The position numbers and the translations under genes are program-made. The notes under the pieces are model-generated. The model had not been told where the DNA came from and searched no databases. It worked only from the letters and a program-made list of their open reading frames with translations. Positions 51,886 through 60,217 of a stretch of 64,000 nucleotides of DNA are shown in pieces. Every line of letters begins with the position of its first letter. The first letter of the stretch is position 1. This DNA comes from Lachnospiraceae bacterium (GTDB lineage: Bacteria; Bacillota; Clostridia; Lachnospirales; Lachnospiraceae), in assembly GCA_015057865.1 (NCBI GenBank), contig SVDH01000003.1:46237-110236 (forward strand), in the 5' to 3' direction.

Positions 51886-52824
51886 TTACAGCACCAGCTT
51901 CACGGCACCGTACATGCCGGCATCATTTCCGAGCTGTGCAAGCGTAAAGCTTGCCTGTCTCGATGCGTGGAACGCATTTTCCACGAAGTGTTTTGAGATC
52001 GTATCCAGCAGAATCTGGCCTGCCTTTGATACACCTCCGCCGATGACGTACACCTCAGGATCAACCACACAGGAGATGTAGGAAAGTGCCATGCCCAAAA
52101 GATCGCCGGCCGTCTCAACAACTTCGATTGCGAGTGCATCACCCTGTCTGGCTGCGTCAAAGATTTCTTTGGAAGAGAGGTACTGTACATTCCGCAGTGC
52201 GGAAGGACGCTCATCTTCTGAAAGCATCTTTTGTGCCATCCGGACAATTCCTGTTGCCGAAGCATACTGCTCCAGGCATCCGGTCTTACCGCAGCCGCAG
52301 ACTGCTGTTTCTGTCTTTGAGACCTTAATGTGACCGATCTCGCCGCCGGCGCCGAACGATCCCGCAACGATCTTTCCGTCTACGATGATCCCGCCGCCGA
52401 CACCCGTGCCGAGTGTGACCATGACGACATTCTTATGCCCTTTGCCGCCGCCCTGCCACATCTCACCAAGCGCTGCGACATTTGCATCGTTTCCAGCCTT
52501 AACATTCTCAATGCCCGTCAGCCCAGCCATCTCTTCCGCGACGTTGAACACGCCCCAGCCAAGATTGACACACTTATTGACGACCTTCTCACCCAGGACC
52601 GGGCCCGGGATTCCCATTCCGATGCCTTCAATGCTATCCGCAGCGATCCCGCGTTCCTGCATCTCTGCTTTCACAGCCTCTGCGATATCTGACAGGATCT
52701 GGCTGCCGCCATCCTCCGTTCTGGTCGGGATCTCCCACTTTTTCAGAAGCGTTCCTTCTGTCTCAAAGAACCCGATCTTTACGGTCGTTCCGCCGATGTC
52801 GATTCCGAATGCATATGGTTTCAT
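51886..52824 (-). CDS. ROK family glucokinase
   Basis: 312 residues. ATP-binding motif FGIDIGGTTVKIG, ROK substrate loop GAGGEIGHIKV, and zinc motif CGCGKTGCLEQ (CxCGxxGCxE). These mark the ROK sugar kinases, glucokinase most likely. It would phosphorylate glucose or a related hexose released from the glycoside. Last gene of the C-glycoside operon, 14 bp after a Gfo/Idh gene. Confidence 0.92.
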   Translation of the reverse strand: MKPYAFGIDIGGTTVKIGFFETEGTLLKKWEIPTRTEDGGSQILSDIAEAVKAEMQERGIAADSIEGIGMGIPGPVLGEKVVNKCVNLGWGVFNVAEEMAGLTGIENVKAGNDANVAALGEMWQGGGKGHKNVVMVTLGTGVGGGIIVDGKIVAGSFGAGGEIGHIKVSKTETAVCGCGKTGCLEQYASATGIVRMAQKMLSEDERPSALRNVQYLSSKEIFDAARQGDALAIEVVETAGDLLGMALSYISCVVDPEVYVIGGGVSKAGQILLDTISKHFVENAFHASRQASFTLAQLGNDAGMYGAVKLVL

Positions 52825-52838
52825 ACGTTCTCTCCTGT

Positions 52839-53912
52839 TTATTCAAAGTCTACTGACTTTCCTGTCCGGCCGGATTCTCTGACCGCATTCATCAGTGCCA
52901 GCACGCGTCTCGTCTCCGGGATCTTTACAAGGAACTCTTCCCCGCCAAAGTAAGCATTGTAGTAGTTCTTAAAATAATCCTCATGCTTTGTGTCTACCTT
53001 CGGCAGCTCTTCTGTCAGGATCTTTCCTTCCTGCGGCGGTCCGAATGATCTTGTCGGGCCTGCAGCAGTCATCGTACGCTTGCCGCCGACATTTTTAAGC
53101 AGGGAAGAAGTACGGACGATCTTGCCCTCCGGGAAGAATCCGTCTACATATGCGCTTCCCTTATCGCCTGCGATATGCCAGTGACGCTCAAACCATTTAT
53201 CCTGCGGCTTATCTGCCAGATAATAGGTTCCCAGTTCAACCACTGCCGTGATATTGTTGTCAAACCGCAGCATGATGTTAAAGTAGTCATCGACTTCTTC
53301 ATTGATGACGTTTCTGATGTCCGCAAATACGCTCTTGATCTTTGCGCCCGGCATCATCCAAAGTACCTGGTCTAAAAGATGTACGCCCCAGTCATACAGC
53401 ATGCCGCCGCCTTCGCTTACAAGCACATGCCAGTCATGCATGTTTCCGTTATAGCCGTAGAGCTGGTTCTTGATCGCATATACATTGCCAAGGGTTCCCT
53501 GGTCAAATACTTCCTTCATCGTACGGAAGTCAAGGTCATATCTTCTCTGATGATGTACCGTGAACTTCACGCCGCATTCATCTGTTACCTTGACCATGTC
53601 ATCAAGCTCTTCCAGGCTCATTGCGATCGGCTTCTCACAGATGATGTCTTTTCCTGCTCTTGCCGCCTGACATACCAGGTCATGATGCTGGTTATTATTC
53701 GCTACGATGAGGACGACATCTACTTCCGGATCGTTCATCAGTTCCTCGTTGGAAGCATAGCGTTTCTCGCCTTCGAATACATCCTCTAACTGTGCCGGGT
53801 CGATATCAGAGATACCTACTACGCGGAAGCCTTCTAACTGTGACAGCATTTTCTCATGTTCATGGCCCATAAAACCATGGCCGATGATTCCGATTCCGAT
53901 CTCTTTCATCAT
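52839..53912 (-). CDS. Gfo/Idh/MocA family oxidoreductase (second copy in the operon)
   Basis: 357 residues. Rossmann motif GIIGHGFMGHEHEKM, catalytic-Lys motif CEKPIAMSLEEL, and DWGVHLLDQVLW in the C-terminal domain (His conserved). It oxidises or reduces a sugar with NAD(P). In this operon it probably acts on the 3-keto or rearranged sugar made by C-deglycosylation (inferred). AGGAGAG precedes the first of two ATGs; 7 bp from the upstream TIM-barrel gene. Confidence 0.88.
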   Translation of the reverse strand: MMKEIGIGIIGHGFMGHEHEKMLSQLEGFRVVGISDIDPAQLEDVFEGEKRYASNEELMNDPEVDVVLIVANNNQHHDLVCQAARAGKDIICEKPIAMSLEELDDMVKVTDECGVKFTVHHQRRYDLDFRTMKEVFDQGTLGNVYAIKNQLYGYNGNMHDWHVLVSEGGGMLYDWGVHLLDQVLWMMPGAKIKSVFADIRNVINEEVDDYFNIMLRFDNNITAVVELGTYYLADKPQDKWFERHWHIAGDKGSAYVDGFFPEGKIVRTSSLLKNVGGKRTMTAAGPTRSFGPPQEGKILTEELPKVDTKHEDYFKNYYNAYFGGEEFLVKIPETRRVLALMNAVRESGRTGKSVDFE

Positions 53913-53919
53913 TTCTCTC

Positions 53920-54834
53920 CTATATCACAAAATTTCTCAGGTATTTCACACTTAATCTGACGGCATTTTTTGCGTCCTCAAGGCTGCCTTCGAATGCCTT
54001 GTCCTCTACCTCGATGCAGGTATAGCCTGTATAACCGATGTCAGTCAGCGCTGATACATATCTTCCCCAGTCTACATCGCCGAGACCCGGAAGCTTCGGG
54101 CTCATGTACTCGAGCGGGTATGCCATCACGCCCACATCCGCCAGCCTGTCTGCATAGACCTTGATGTCTTTGTAATGCACATGGAAGATCTTATCTTTGA
54201 ACTCGTACAGCGGCTTGATATAGTCGATCTGCTGCCATACGAAATGGGAAGGATCATAATTGATGCCGAAGTTGTCATAAGGCAGAATTTCAAAGATCTT
54301 CCTCCAGTTTGACGGTGTGGTCATGAGGTTCTGTCCACCCGGCCACTCGTCTTTGGTGAACAGCATCGGGCAGTTCTCGATCGCGATCTTCACGCCTTTT
54401 TCCTTTGCGTGGTCTAAGATCGGCGGCCATACTTCCTTAACGATCTCGAGATTTTCCTCTGCGCTCTTATCCGGTACACGGCCAAGGAAGGTCGTTACCA
54501 TGTTGACACCGAGCATTGCGGATGCATCGATCAGGTTATGGATATGATCGATATACATCTGCCGTTTCTCGAGATCCGGATCCAGTGTGTTCGGATAGTA
54601 TGCAAGTGATGAGATCTCAACACCTTTTTCTTTACAGTATGCCAGGATCTCCTTTGCTTTTTCTTCGGTCAGTGCCGCTGCATCGATATGGCTGACGCCG
54701 GCATATCTTCTCTTTGCCCCGAAGTTCGGCCAGCAGGCTACTTCCAGGCATTCGATACCGGTCTCTGCCGCGAAGTCTACGGTTTCTTCAAATGTCATTC
54801 CTTCACAGATCGCTGTGATCAGTCCTAATTTCAT
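53920..54834 (-). CDS. Sugar phosphate isomerase/epimerase-type TIM barrel
   Basis: 304 residues, xylose isomerase-like barrel. Metal-binding residues are visible: Glu in KIAIENCPM, Asp/His in NYDPSHFVW, His in FHVHYKD and Glu in TCIEVED. Start MKLGLITAICEGM. It would isomerise or dehydrate a sugar or keto-sugar, distinct from the CGD alpha subunit upstream. It lies 7 bp before the second Gfo/Idh gene; the two probably form a sequential pair. The substrate is inferred. Confidence 0.88.
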   Translation of the reverse strand: MKLGLITAICEGMTFEETVDFAAETGIECLEVACWPNFGAKRRYAGVSHIDAAALTEEKAKEILAYCKEKGVEISSLAYYPNTLDPDLEKRQMYIDHIHNLIDASAMLGVNMVTTFLGRVPDKSAEENLEIVKEVWPPILDHAKEKGVKIAIENCPMLFTKDEWPGGQNLMTTPSNWRKIFEILPYDNFGINYDPSHFVWQQIDYIKPLYEFKDKIFHVHYKDIKVYADRLADVGVMAYPLEYMSPKLPGLGDVDWGRYVSALTDIGYTGYTCIEVEDKAFEGSLEDAKNAVRLSVKYLRNFVI

Positions 54835-54886
54835 CGTCTTTCACCTCTCCTTTTTTTGCAGTGACACGTTTCCTGATTCCGGCTCC

Positions 54887-55849
54887 TTATTTTGCCGGAT
54901 AGTTCTTATACGGTTCCAGAAGCTCTTTTAAGTTCGGGATCTGTCCCGGTCCGACCGCCTGTGTTTTGATCTCTGTGGAATGCTCCAGCTTTCCTGCCCA
55001 GCGGAGACGTGACCGATTCTGCTGTGCTTCAGAGAAATCTGCCTGAATCTTTCCGTCTACGATCTGAATGCTTGCTTCGATTCCGCAGACCGGACATTCA
55101 ACAACGGAACGATCCTCTGAGAAGGAAAGGAAGTTGCAGTGGCAGACCGGGCAGATTCCCTGCTCTGTTCCGCGCCATTTGGTCCGCTCTTCCTCTGTTT
55201 CCGCAGCCAGTGCCGCAGCAACATTTTCTCCCATCAGATGCATACGTGCCATCTCCGGTTCATTGCCAAGCACATGCTCGTGTCCCATCGCACCAAAGTA
55301 CTCATGCATATCGACAACATCGATTCCCATTGACATCGTGATCTCGTACATAACCGGAAGCATAAATGCCATCCAGTTCTTTGTCATCGCACCGCCAACT
55401 GAGATCAGTGCGCCGACACGCTTTTTAAAGCTTCTGACATCCGGCAGCTGTGACGGATCTTTGCCTGCTGCCAGACCTTCTTCATATGTTGCTTTCCGGA
55501 ATGTGACGTCATGAGACGGTCCGATTCTGTCGCAGACGGTTTTGAAACGGCCTGTCGGGCTTGTTTCATACGCCGGGCAGCCGACAACCAGTCCATCGCA
55601 CTCCATCAGTGCTTCGTCCAGGATATGGAAATCATCCTTGATCGGACAGCCGCCTTTGCCGCGTCCCGTTGTCATACCGATGACGCAGGAGATGCATCCG
55701 GTACAGGGTTTGATATCCATGCTGTCGACATGTAAGAACTGTACCTCATGACCCTGCTTTTCACATTCCATCAGTACGGTCTTTACCATAATGTCGGTAT
55801 TACTGTTTTTTCTTCCGAATGACAGTCCCAATACTTTTTTCTTTTCCAT
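54887..55849 (-). CDS. Flavodoxin-fold NAD(P)H-dependent oxidoreductase with C-terminal zinc ribbon
   Basis: 320 residues. FMN-binding start KVLGLSFGRKNSNTD and the CTGCISC segment with a following Cys (GGCPIKDD), as in iron-sulfur flavoproteins. GCPAYETSPTGRFKTVCDR fits the flavin ring loop. A zinc ribbon sits near 235-260: CPVCHC and CPVCGIE. The gene lies in the middle of the C-glycoside operon. It may reduce the released aglycone (for example an isoflavone or flavone) or a sugar enone; no such role is established for this family. The family call is good, the role is inferred. Confidence 0.83.
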   Translation of the reverse strand: MEKKKVLGLSFGRKNSNTDIMVKTVLMECEKQGHEVQFLHVDSMDIKPCTGCISCVIGMTTGRGKGGCPIKDDFHILDEALMECDGLVVGCPAYETSPTGRFKTVCDRIGPSHDVTFRKATYEEGLAAGKDPSQLPDVRSFKKRVGALISVGGAMTKNWMAFMLPVMYEITMSMGIDVVDMHEYFGAMGHEHVLGNEPEMARMHLMGENVAAALAAETEEERTKWRGTEQGICPVCHCNFLSFSEDRSVVECPVCGIEASIQIVDGKIQADFSEAQQNRSRLRWAGKLEHSTEIKTQAVGPGQIPNLKELLEPYKNYPAK

Positions 55850-55906
55850 TATACTATAACCTCATATACATGAAACCGATATTTACATCATTCTGATCGC
55901 TTTGAT

Positions 55907-56299
55907 TTAAGCAATCTCAACTTCCCGCTCTTTGATTCCTTCGAGCGGAACCGGAATATAAGCTGTACGGGTTGCAACGGTCAGTTTCACTTTGTGTGAT
56001 CCCTTTGAAAGACCGCCGTCTTTTAACACGCGTACATAGAGCGGCTCACCATACTCCCACTTATAGGTTGTCACGGTTTCAGCTTCTTTTAATGAGAACC
56101 AGTCTTCCTGATCCAGAGAGATCCGAATGTCCTCTGCCGGTACTTCCTCGCCGTCTGCAGCAACCTTTACATACTCTACCATGGAAAGCGGGATGCCTCT
56201 GTAATAGGTAATGTTGGTCTTCATCTCATATCCGATGACATTGCCGTTCTCTTCTACATTTTTGCAGCTGTCTGCCAAAAATACATTATTATCAAACAT
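55907..56299 (-). CDS. dgpB: C-glycoside deglycosidase beta subunit (DUF6379)
   Basis: 130 residues, all-beta. MFDNNVFLAD, NITYYRGIPLSM, EYGEPLYVRV and GGLSKGSHKVKL are the DUF6379 pattern of DgpB/CgdB-type beta subunits. It forms the complex with the TIM-barrel alpha subunit encoded by the next upstream gene. The complex breaks the C-C bond between oxidised sugar and aglycone in gut puerarin and C-glucosylflavone degraders. 10 bp gap to the alpha gene, a clear pair. Confidence 0.88.
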   Translation of the reverse strand: MFDNNVFLADSCKNVEENGNVIGYEMKTNITYYRGIPLSMVEYVKVAADGEEVPAEDIRISLDQEDWFSLKEAETVTTYKWEYGEPLYVRVLKDGGLSKGSHKVKLTVATRTAYIPVPLEGIKEREVEIA

Positions 56300-56309
56300 G
56301 ACGTCCCTC

Positions 56310-57320
56310 CTATCCGTAGATTTCTTTCAGACATTTCTGAATGTATGCCTGCTGCATTGCCACCTGCTTCTTCTCCTGCATCGGTGTGCCCGGCAGTGTG
56401 AAGCGGTTGCCTTCATACTCTGTGGAAACATAACCATGATAGTCATGCTCATGCAGATACTCAAGCAGTGCTTTGTAGTCCATAGAATACTCCGGTCCTT
56501 CTTCTGTCATTTCAAACAGTTTGAAGTGGAAATGATAGATGTACGGCATATACTCATCCAGAACTTCGAACGGAAGGTTCTCATATCCGTCGCAAAGCGG
56601 TACAAACATTTTGTCATGCTCTGACTGGCATGCAGCTTCAAGCTCCGGCGGATACTGGAAATGATTCTCAAGCAGTACCGCATGCAGATCCGTTCCCTTT
56701 TCAAACAGGGTATCGATGTAATCGAATACCTGCGGGCTGGTTCCGTTGTTGGTCTCATATGCTCTGACCACACGCGGGAAGCGGCGGCAGAAGATACCGG
56801 TATCGATAACGATGCCTGCATATTTGGAATCCAGACGTTTTACCTCATCCAGAAATTCTTTGGTTGCCTGTACATCAAATGCCATTGCTGCATGTACTTC
56901 AATTGCCAGCGCAACATCATACTCTTCGCAGACCGGCATCAACGGCTCCAGTACCCAGTACGGTACCATGGATACCAGGCGGATCAGATGGATGCCCATC
57001 TTATGTGCCTGGATGATCTCTGCTGTCAGAAGATCGATACATTCTTTTTTGGTAAGGGTACGGTTTTTGTAAAGATTGGTGTTCAGGAAAACGTCTGCGA
57101 TAACCGGGGTCAGACCTGTCTCTTCTACAAGCTTATTCCAGTTAGCGATCTCTTCATCGCTTGCATACGGTGATCCTTTGATCATCTGATCCGGCAGGAT
57201 CTCAACACCCTCTGCGCCCTGCTCTTTTACAAAGTGCATGATATCGGACAGACTCATGCGTTTATTCAAATATTCATCCTGTAAGCTGTACAGGCTGACA
57301 CAAGCTTTGATATCTGACAT
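56310..57320 (-). CDS. dgpC: C-glycoside deglycosidase alpha subunit (TIM barrel, DgpC-like)
   Basis: 336 residues, sugar phosphate isomerase/epimerase family barrel. Likely metal ligands and acid/base: Glu and His in AIEVHAAMAF, Asp in GIVIDTGIF, His in YHFHFKLFE and Glu in VSTEYEGN. In characterised CGDs a Mn2+/metal-bound enediolate of the 3-keto sugar leads to elimination of the aglycone. The neighbour DUF6379 gene confirms the assignment. It acts after the DgpA-like dehydrogenase, encoded just upstream. Confidence 0.88.
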   Translation of the reverse strand: MSDIKACVSLYSLQDEYLNKRMSLSDIMHFVKEQGAEGVEILPDQMIKGSPYASDEEIANWNKLVEETGLTPVIADVFLNTNLYKNRTLTKKECIDLLTAEIIQAHKMGIHLIRLVSMVPYWVLEPLMPVCEEYDVALAIEVHAAMAFDVQATKEFLDEVKRLDSKYAGIVIDTGIFCRRFPRVVRAYETNNGTSPQVFDYIDTLFEKGTDLHAVLLENHFQYPPELEAACQSEHDKMFVPLCDGYENLPFEVLDEYMPYIYHFHFKLFEMTEEGPEYSMDYKALLEYLHEHDYHGYVSTEYEGNRFTLPGTPMQEKKQVAMQQAYIQKCLKEIYG

Positions 57321-57350
57321 AATAAACCTCCGTCTGTTGTTCTGTAATGA

Positions 57351-58469
57351 TTACTGGTTCAGCTTGATCTCTTTGCCTTCTCTTGCGGACTGATAGATCG
57401 CATCCAGAATCTGTGTTACGGTAAATGCCTGCTCCGGTTTAACGAGCGGCTCTGTATCATTCAGGATCGCATTCAGCCACTGCTCACACTCTTTTACTTC
57501 CGGTGAACCGCCTGTGCTGCCTTCGAAGAACGCGATCGCGCCAGCATCGGAGATATGCTCTTCTGTCAGAACGCCGCCGGTTGTCTGGTTAAAGATCAGA
57601 TCATAGCCTTCCTGGCTCATGCCGCCGATCATCTCAGCACCTGCTTTTGTTCCACAAAGTGTTGTAGCTGCTTCTCTGGAATCCTTTACATTCAGTGCCC
57701 ATGCAGACTCAAGGAAAATGGTGGAACCGTCTTCCATCTTTACAAACCCGAATGCAGAATCTTCTACTTCATAGGTTTCCGGATCCCATGGTCCGAACAT
57801 GTTGCCTTCTGCTGCTTCCGGCAGATGACCGAGTTTTTCAAAAACAGATCCCATAACGGAAACCGGTTTGTAGTTGTCCATGCACCAGAGTGTGATATCA
57901 AGCGCATGTGTTCCGATATCGATCAGCGGACCGCCACCCTGTTTGGATTTGTCCGGGAAAACACCCCATGTCGGAACGGCTCTTCTGCGGACTGCATGTG
58001 CTTTTGCGAAATAGATGTCGCCAAGTTTGCCTTCGTCGCAGGCACGTTTCAGCATCTGAGCGTCTGTACGGAAGCGGTTCTGATAACCGATCGTAAACTT
58101 CTTGCCGGATGCCTTCCATGCATCCATCATCTTCTGTGCATCTTCTGTAGTTGCTGCCATCGGCTTCTCGCAAAGAACGTTCTTGCCTGCTTCAAAAGAA
58201 GCAACGGTGATCGGGCAATGTGCTACGTTTGGTGTGCAGACATGTACAACATCGATCTCAGCATCTTTGAGCAGTTCATTGTAGTCTTCATATACCTTTG
58301 CGTCAGCTGTACCGTATTCTTTTGCTGCTTTCTCAGCTCTTTCTAAAATGATGTCACAAAATGCAACGATCTCACATTTATCGCTCTGGGATTTTAATGC
58401 CGGCAGATGCTTCTGATTAGCGATTCCGCCACAACCGATTACTGCTACCTGAAGTTTTCCGTTTTTCAT
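57351..58469 (-). CDS. dgpA: Gfo/Idh/MocA oxidoreductase, DgpA-like C-glycoside 3-oxidase
   Basis: 372 residues. Rossmann motif VIGCGGIANQKHLPAL, catalytic-Lys motif CEKPMAATTEDA and DIGTHALDITLW in the C-terminal domain. In known loci the DgpA enzyme oxidises C3 of the glucosyl group (NAD+), making the 3-oxo-glycoside substrate of DgpBC. Position directly upstream of the CGD alpha and beta genes supports the same job. AGGAGG site. The call rests on context; other Gfo/Idh sugar dehydrogenases look alike. Confidence 0.82.
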   Translation of the reverse strand: MKNGKLQVAVIGCGGIANQKHLPALKSQSDKCEIVAFCDIILERAEKAAKEYGTADAKVYEDYNELLKDAEIDVVHVCTPNVAHCPITVASFEAGKNVLCEKPMAATTEDAQKMMDAWKASGKKFTIGYQNRFRTDAQMLKRACDEGKLGDIYFAKAHAVRRRAVPTWGVFPDKSKQGGGPLIDIGTHALDITLWCMDNYKPVSVMGSVFEKLGHLPEAAEGNMFGPWDPETYEVEDSAFGFVKMEDGSTIFLESAWALNVKDSREAATTLCGTKAGAEMIGGMSQEGYDLIFNQTTGGVLTEEHISDAGAIAFFEGSTGGSPEVKECEQWLNAILNDTEPLVKPEQAFTVTQILDAIYQSAREGKEIKLNQ

Positions 58470-58507
58470 GGGTATTTTCCTCCTATCGAATTCTGTTTTA
58501 CGTCCAA

Positions 58508-59989
58508 TTACTGAATGATATTCTCTTCATCTGCAGTTTTACCTGCCAGCTCAACTTCTTTTTCTGCAATCACTTCTGATGCTGCTGCATCTCCTGCTGC
58601 TACAGCGCCGACCACATCATTTTCCGCTTTCGCTCCACGGCGGGCTGCCAGCTGTGCACGGATGTCATCCGCATCCTTGTCACTCATCTTCCAAAGCAGA
58701 CAGCATGCTGCTGCGATAAAGAAGAGGATTGCCGGGATCAGGTTTACTGTAATGTTGATACCGCGCATTGCCTGCGGGGTCTGCTGTGCATTTGCTACAT
58801 ATCCGAATGCGCCAAGGATCAGTACGCCTGCTGCTGCGCCGATCGCGTTACCGATCTTTGTTGCAAGTCCATAGGTCGCATATGCTGTACCGTCTGTACG
58901 AACACCGCTCTTTAATTCCATGTAATCTACAGAGTCAGCAACCATTGACAGAGACATCGGAAATCCTACGTTGAAGAGACCGAAGATCCAACATCCGACC
59001 AGTACCATCTTGATATTGTCAAACGGTGCCATGAACATGATGATCAGACCGATACCCTGGATGATCATGGAGAACATCAGCACATTTCTCTTACCGATCT
59101 TCTTTGCGATCGCCGGTACGAAGAAGGAACCGATGATACCGCCGATCGACGGGATCGTCATGATCAATGCGATCATGGTAAAGGAACCCAGGCAGTAGAT
59201 GACGTAGAATGCGGTTACTGCGATACGTCCCATGAATGCTGTCATCTGGATGATCATGATCAGTGTGATGATCATCAGATATTTATTTTTTGCAAGGTTC
59301 AGAATAGTATCTTTAAAAGAGAACTTCGCTGGGTTAGCAACCGGCTGTACGACCTCTTTTGATGTAAAGAATACGATCAGGAACAGCGGGATCGCAATGA
59401 TGCCGTATACAACAGCTGTCATCATGTAACCATGTCCGTTTGCCACCTGTGCGCCCGCACCTGAGAACTTCAGTGCAAGACCTGCAGAAGCTGCGTTAAC
59501 GATGACCATACCAAGGTTCATACCGATGTTTCTGGAAGAGTTGATCGTGTTTCTCTGGTTTGCATCCTCAGACATAACAGCTGCCATAGCGCCGTACGGG
59601 ATATTTACCAGTGTATAAAGCATACCTGATGATATAGGTAACTCTGCTGCCCAGATGATTGCTGCATGCGAACCTTGGGCAAAAGGACTTGTAAATGTCA
59701 ATACGCCAAAGATGGCAAGGAACGGGCATCCGAAAGCGATAAAGGGACGGAACCGTCCGAATTTGGTGCGGGTACGTTCAGCGATCGCGCCCATCATCGG
59801 ATCGTTGAATGCATCCCAGATTCTTGCGATGACCATGATCGCGGATACAGCAATAGGTGCCAGGCCTACGATATCTGTATAGAAGATCGTCAGATATGAA
59901 CCAACAAACGTCCATACAAACTGTGAAGCCAGATCACCTAATCCGTAGCAGATAACTGCCGGTTTTGAAGCTCTTTTAAGGTTATCCAT
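58508..59989 (-). CDS. GPH-family (MFS) glycoside:cation symporter
   Basis: 493 residues from the ATG at 59989 (AGGAG seven bases away); earlier in-frame ATGs lack spacing. Twelve predicted helices. ARIWDAFNDPMMGAIAERTR is the GPH signature (DxxxDPxxG), with KFGRFRPFIAFGCP next. It imports glycosides with H+ or Na+. The C-terminal tail is charged and Ala/Glu-rich. First gene of the C-glycoside operon, so the substrate is probably the intact C-glycoside. Confidence 0.9.
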   Translation of the reverse strand: MDNLKRASKPAVICYGLGDLASQFVWTFVGSYLTIFYTDIVGLAPIAVSAIMVIARIWDAFNDPMMGAIAERTRTKFGRFRPFIAFGCPFLAIFGVLTFTSPFAQGSHAAIIWAAELPISSGMLYTLVNIPYGAMAAVMSEDANQRNTINSSRNIGMNLGMVIVNAASAGLALKFSGAGAQVANGHGYMMTAVVYGIIAIPLFLIVFFTSKEVVQPVANPAKFSFKDTILNLAKNKYLMIITLIMIIQMTAFMGRIAVTAFYVIYCLGSFTMIALIMTIPSIGGIIGSFFVPAIAKKIGKRNVLMFSMIIQGIGLIIMFMAPFDNIKMVLVGCWIFGLFNVGFPMSLSMVADSVDYMELKSGVRTDGTAYATYGLATKIGNAIGAAAGVLILGAFGYVANAQQTPQAMRGINITVNLIPAILFFIAAACCLLWKMSDKDADDIRAQLAARRGAKAENDVVGAVAAGDAAASEVIAEKEVELAGKTADEENIIQ

Positions 59990-60141
59990 TTTCATTCTCC
60001 TGTTTCGTTCTTGATTTTCCTGTTGCAATACGTCCGGTACGTATCAAAGATGACGGGTCATCTCCTTATGCATATCTTATTAAAAGAGCCTGTTTCTTAC
60101 TTTGTTTTGATTTCTGATTATGATTCAAGTGTTGCGAGTCT

Positions 60142-60196
60142 AAAAAACAAATCGGGAGCCTTGCAACAAATGATGTGCATCTGTTGCAGAGCCCCC
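60142..60196 (-). terminator. Terminator of the AraC-GH39 regulator gene
   Basis: On the minus strand GGGGGCTCTGCAACA pairs with TTGTTGCAAGGCTCCC (one or two mismatches) around GATGCACATCA, then TTTGTTTTTTAG. It lies just after the regulator stop and before the operon promoter region. Confidence 0.85.
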
Positions 60197-60217
60197 GCCA
60201 GGTCAGACCAGCGCCTG

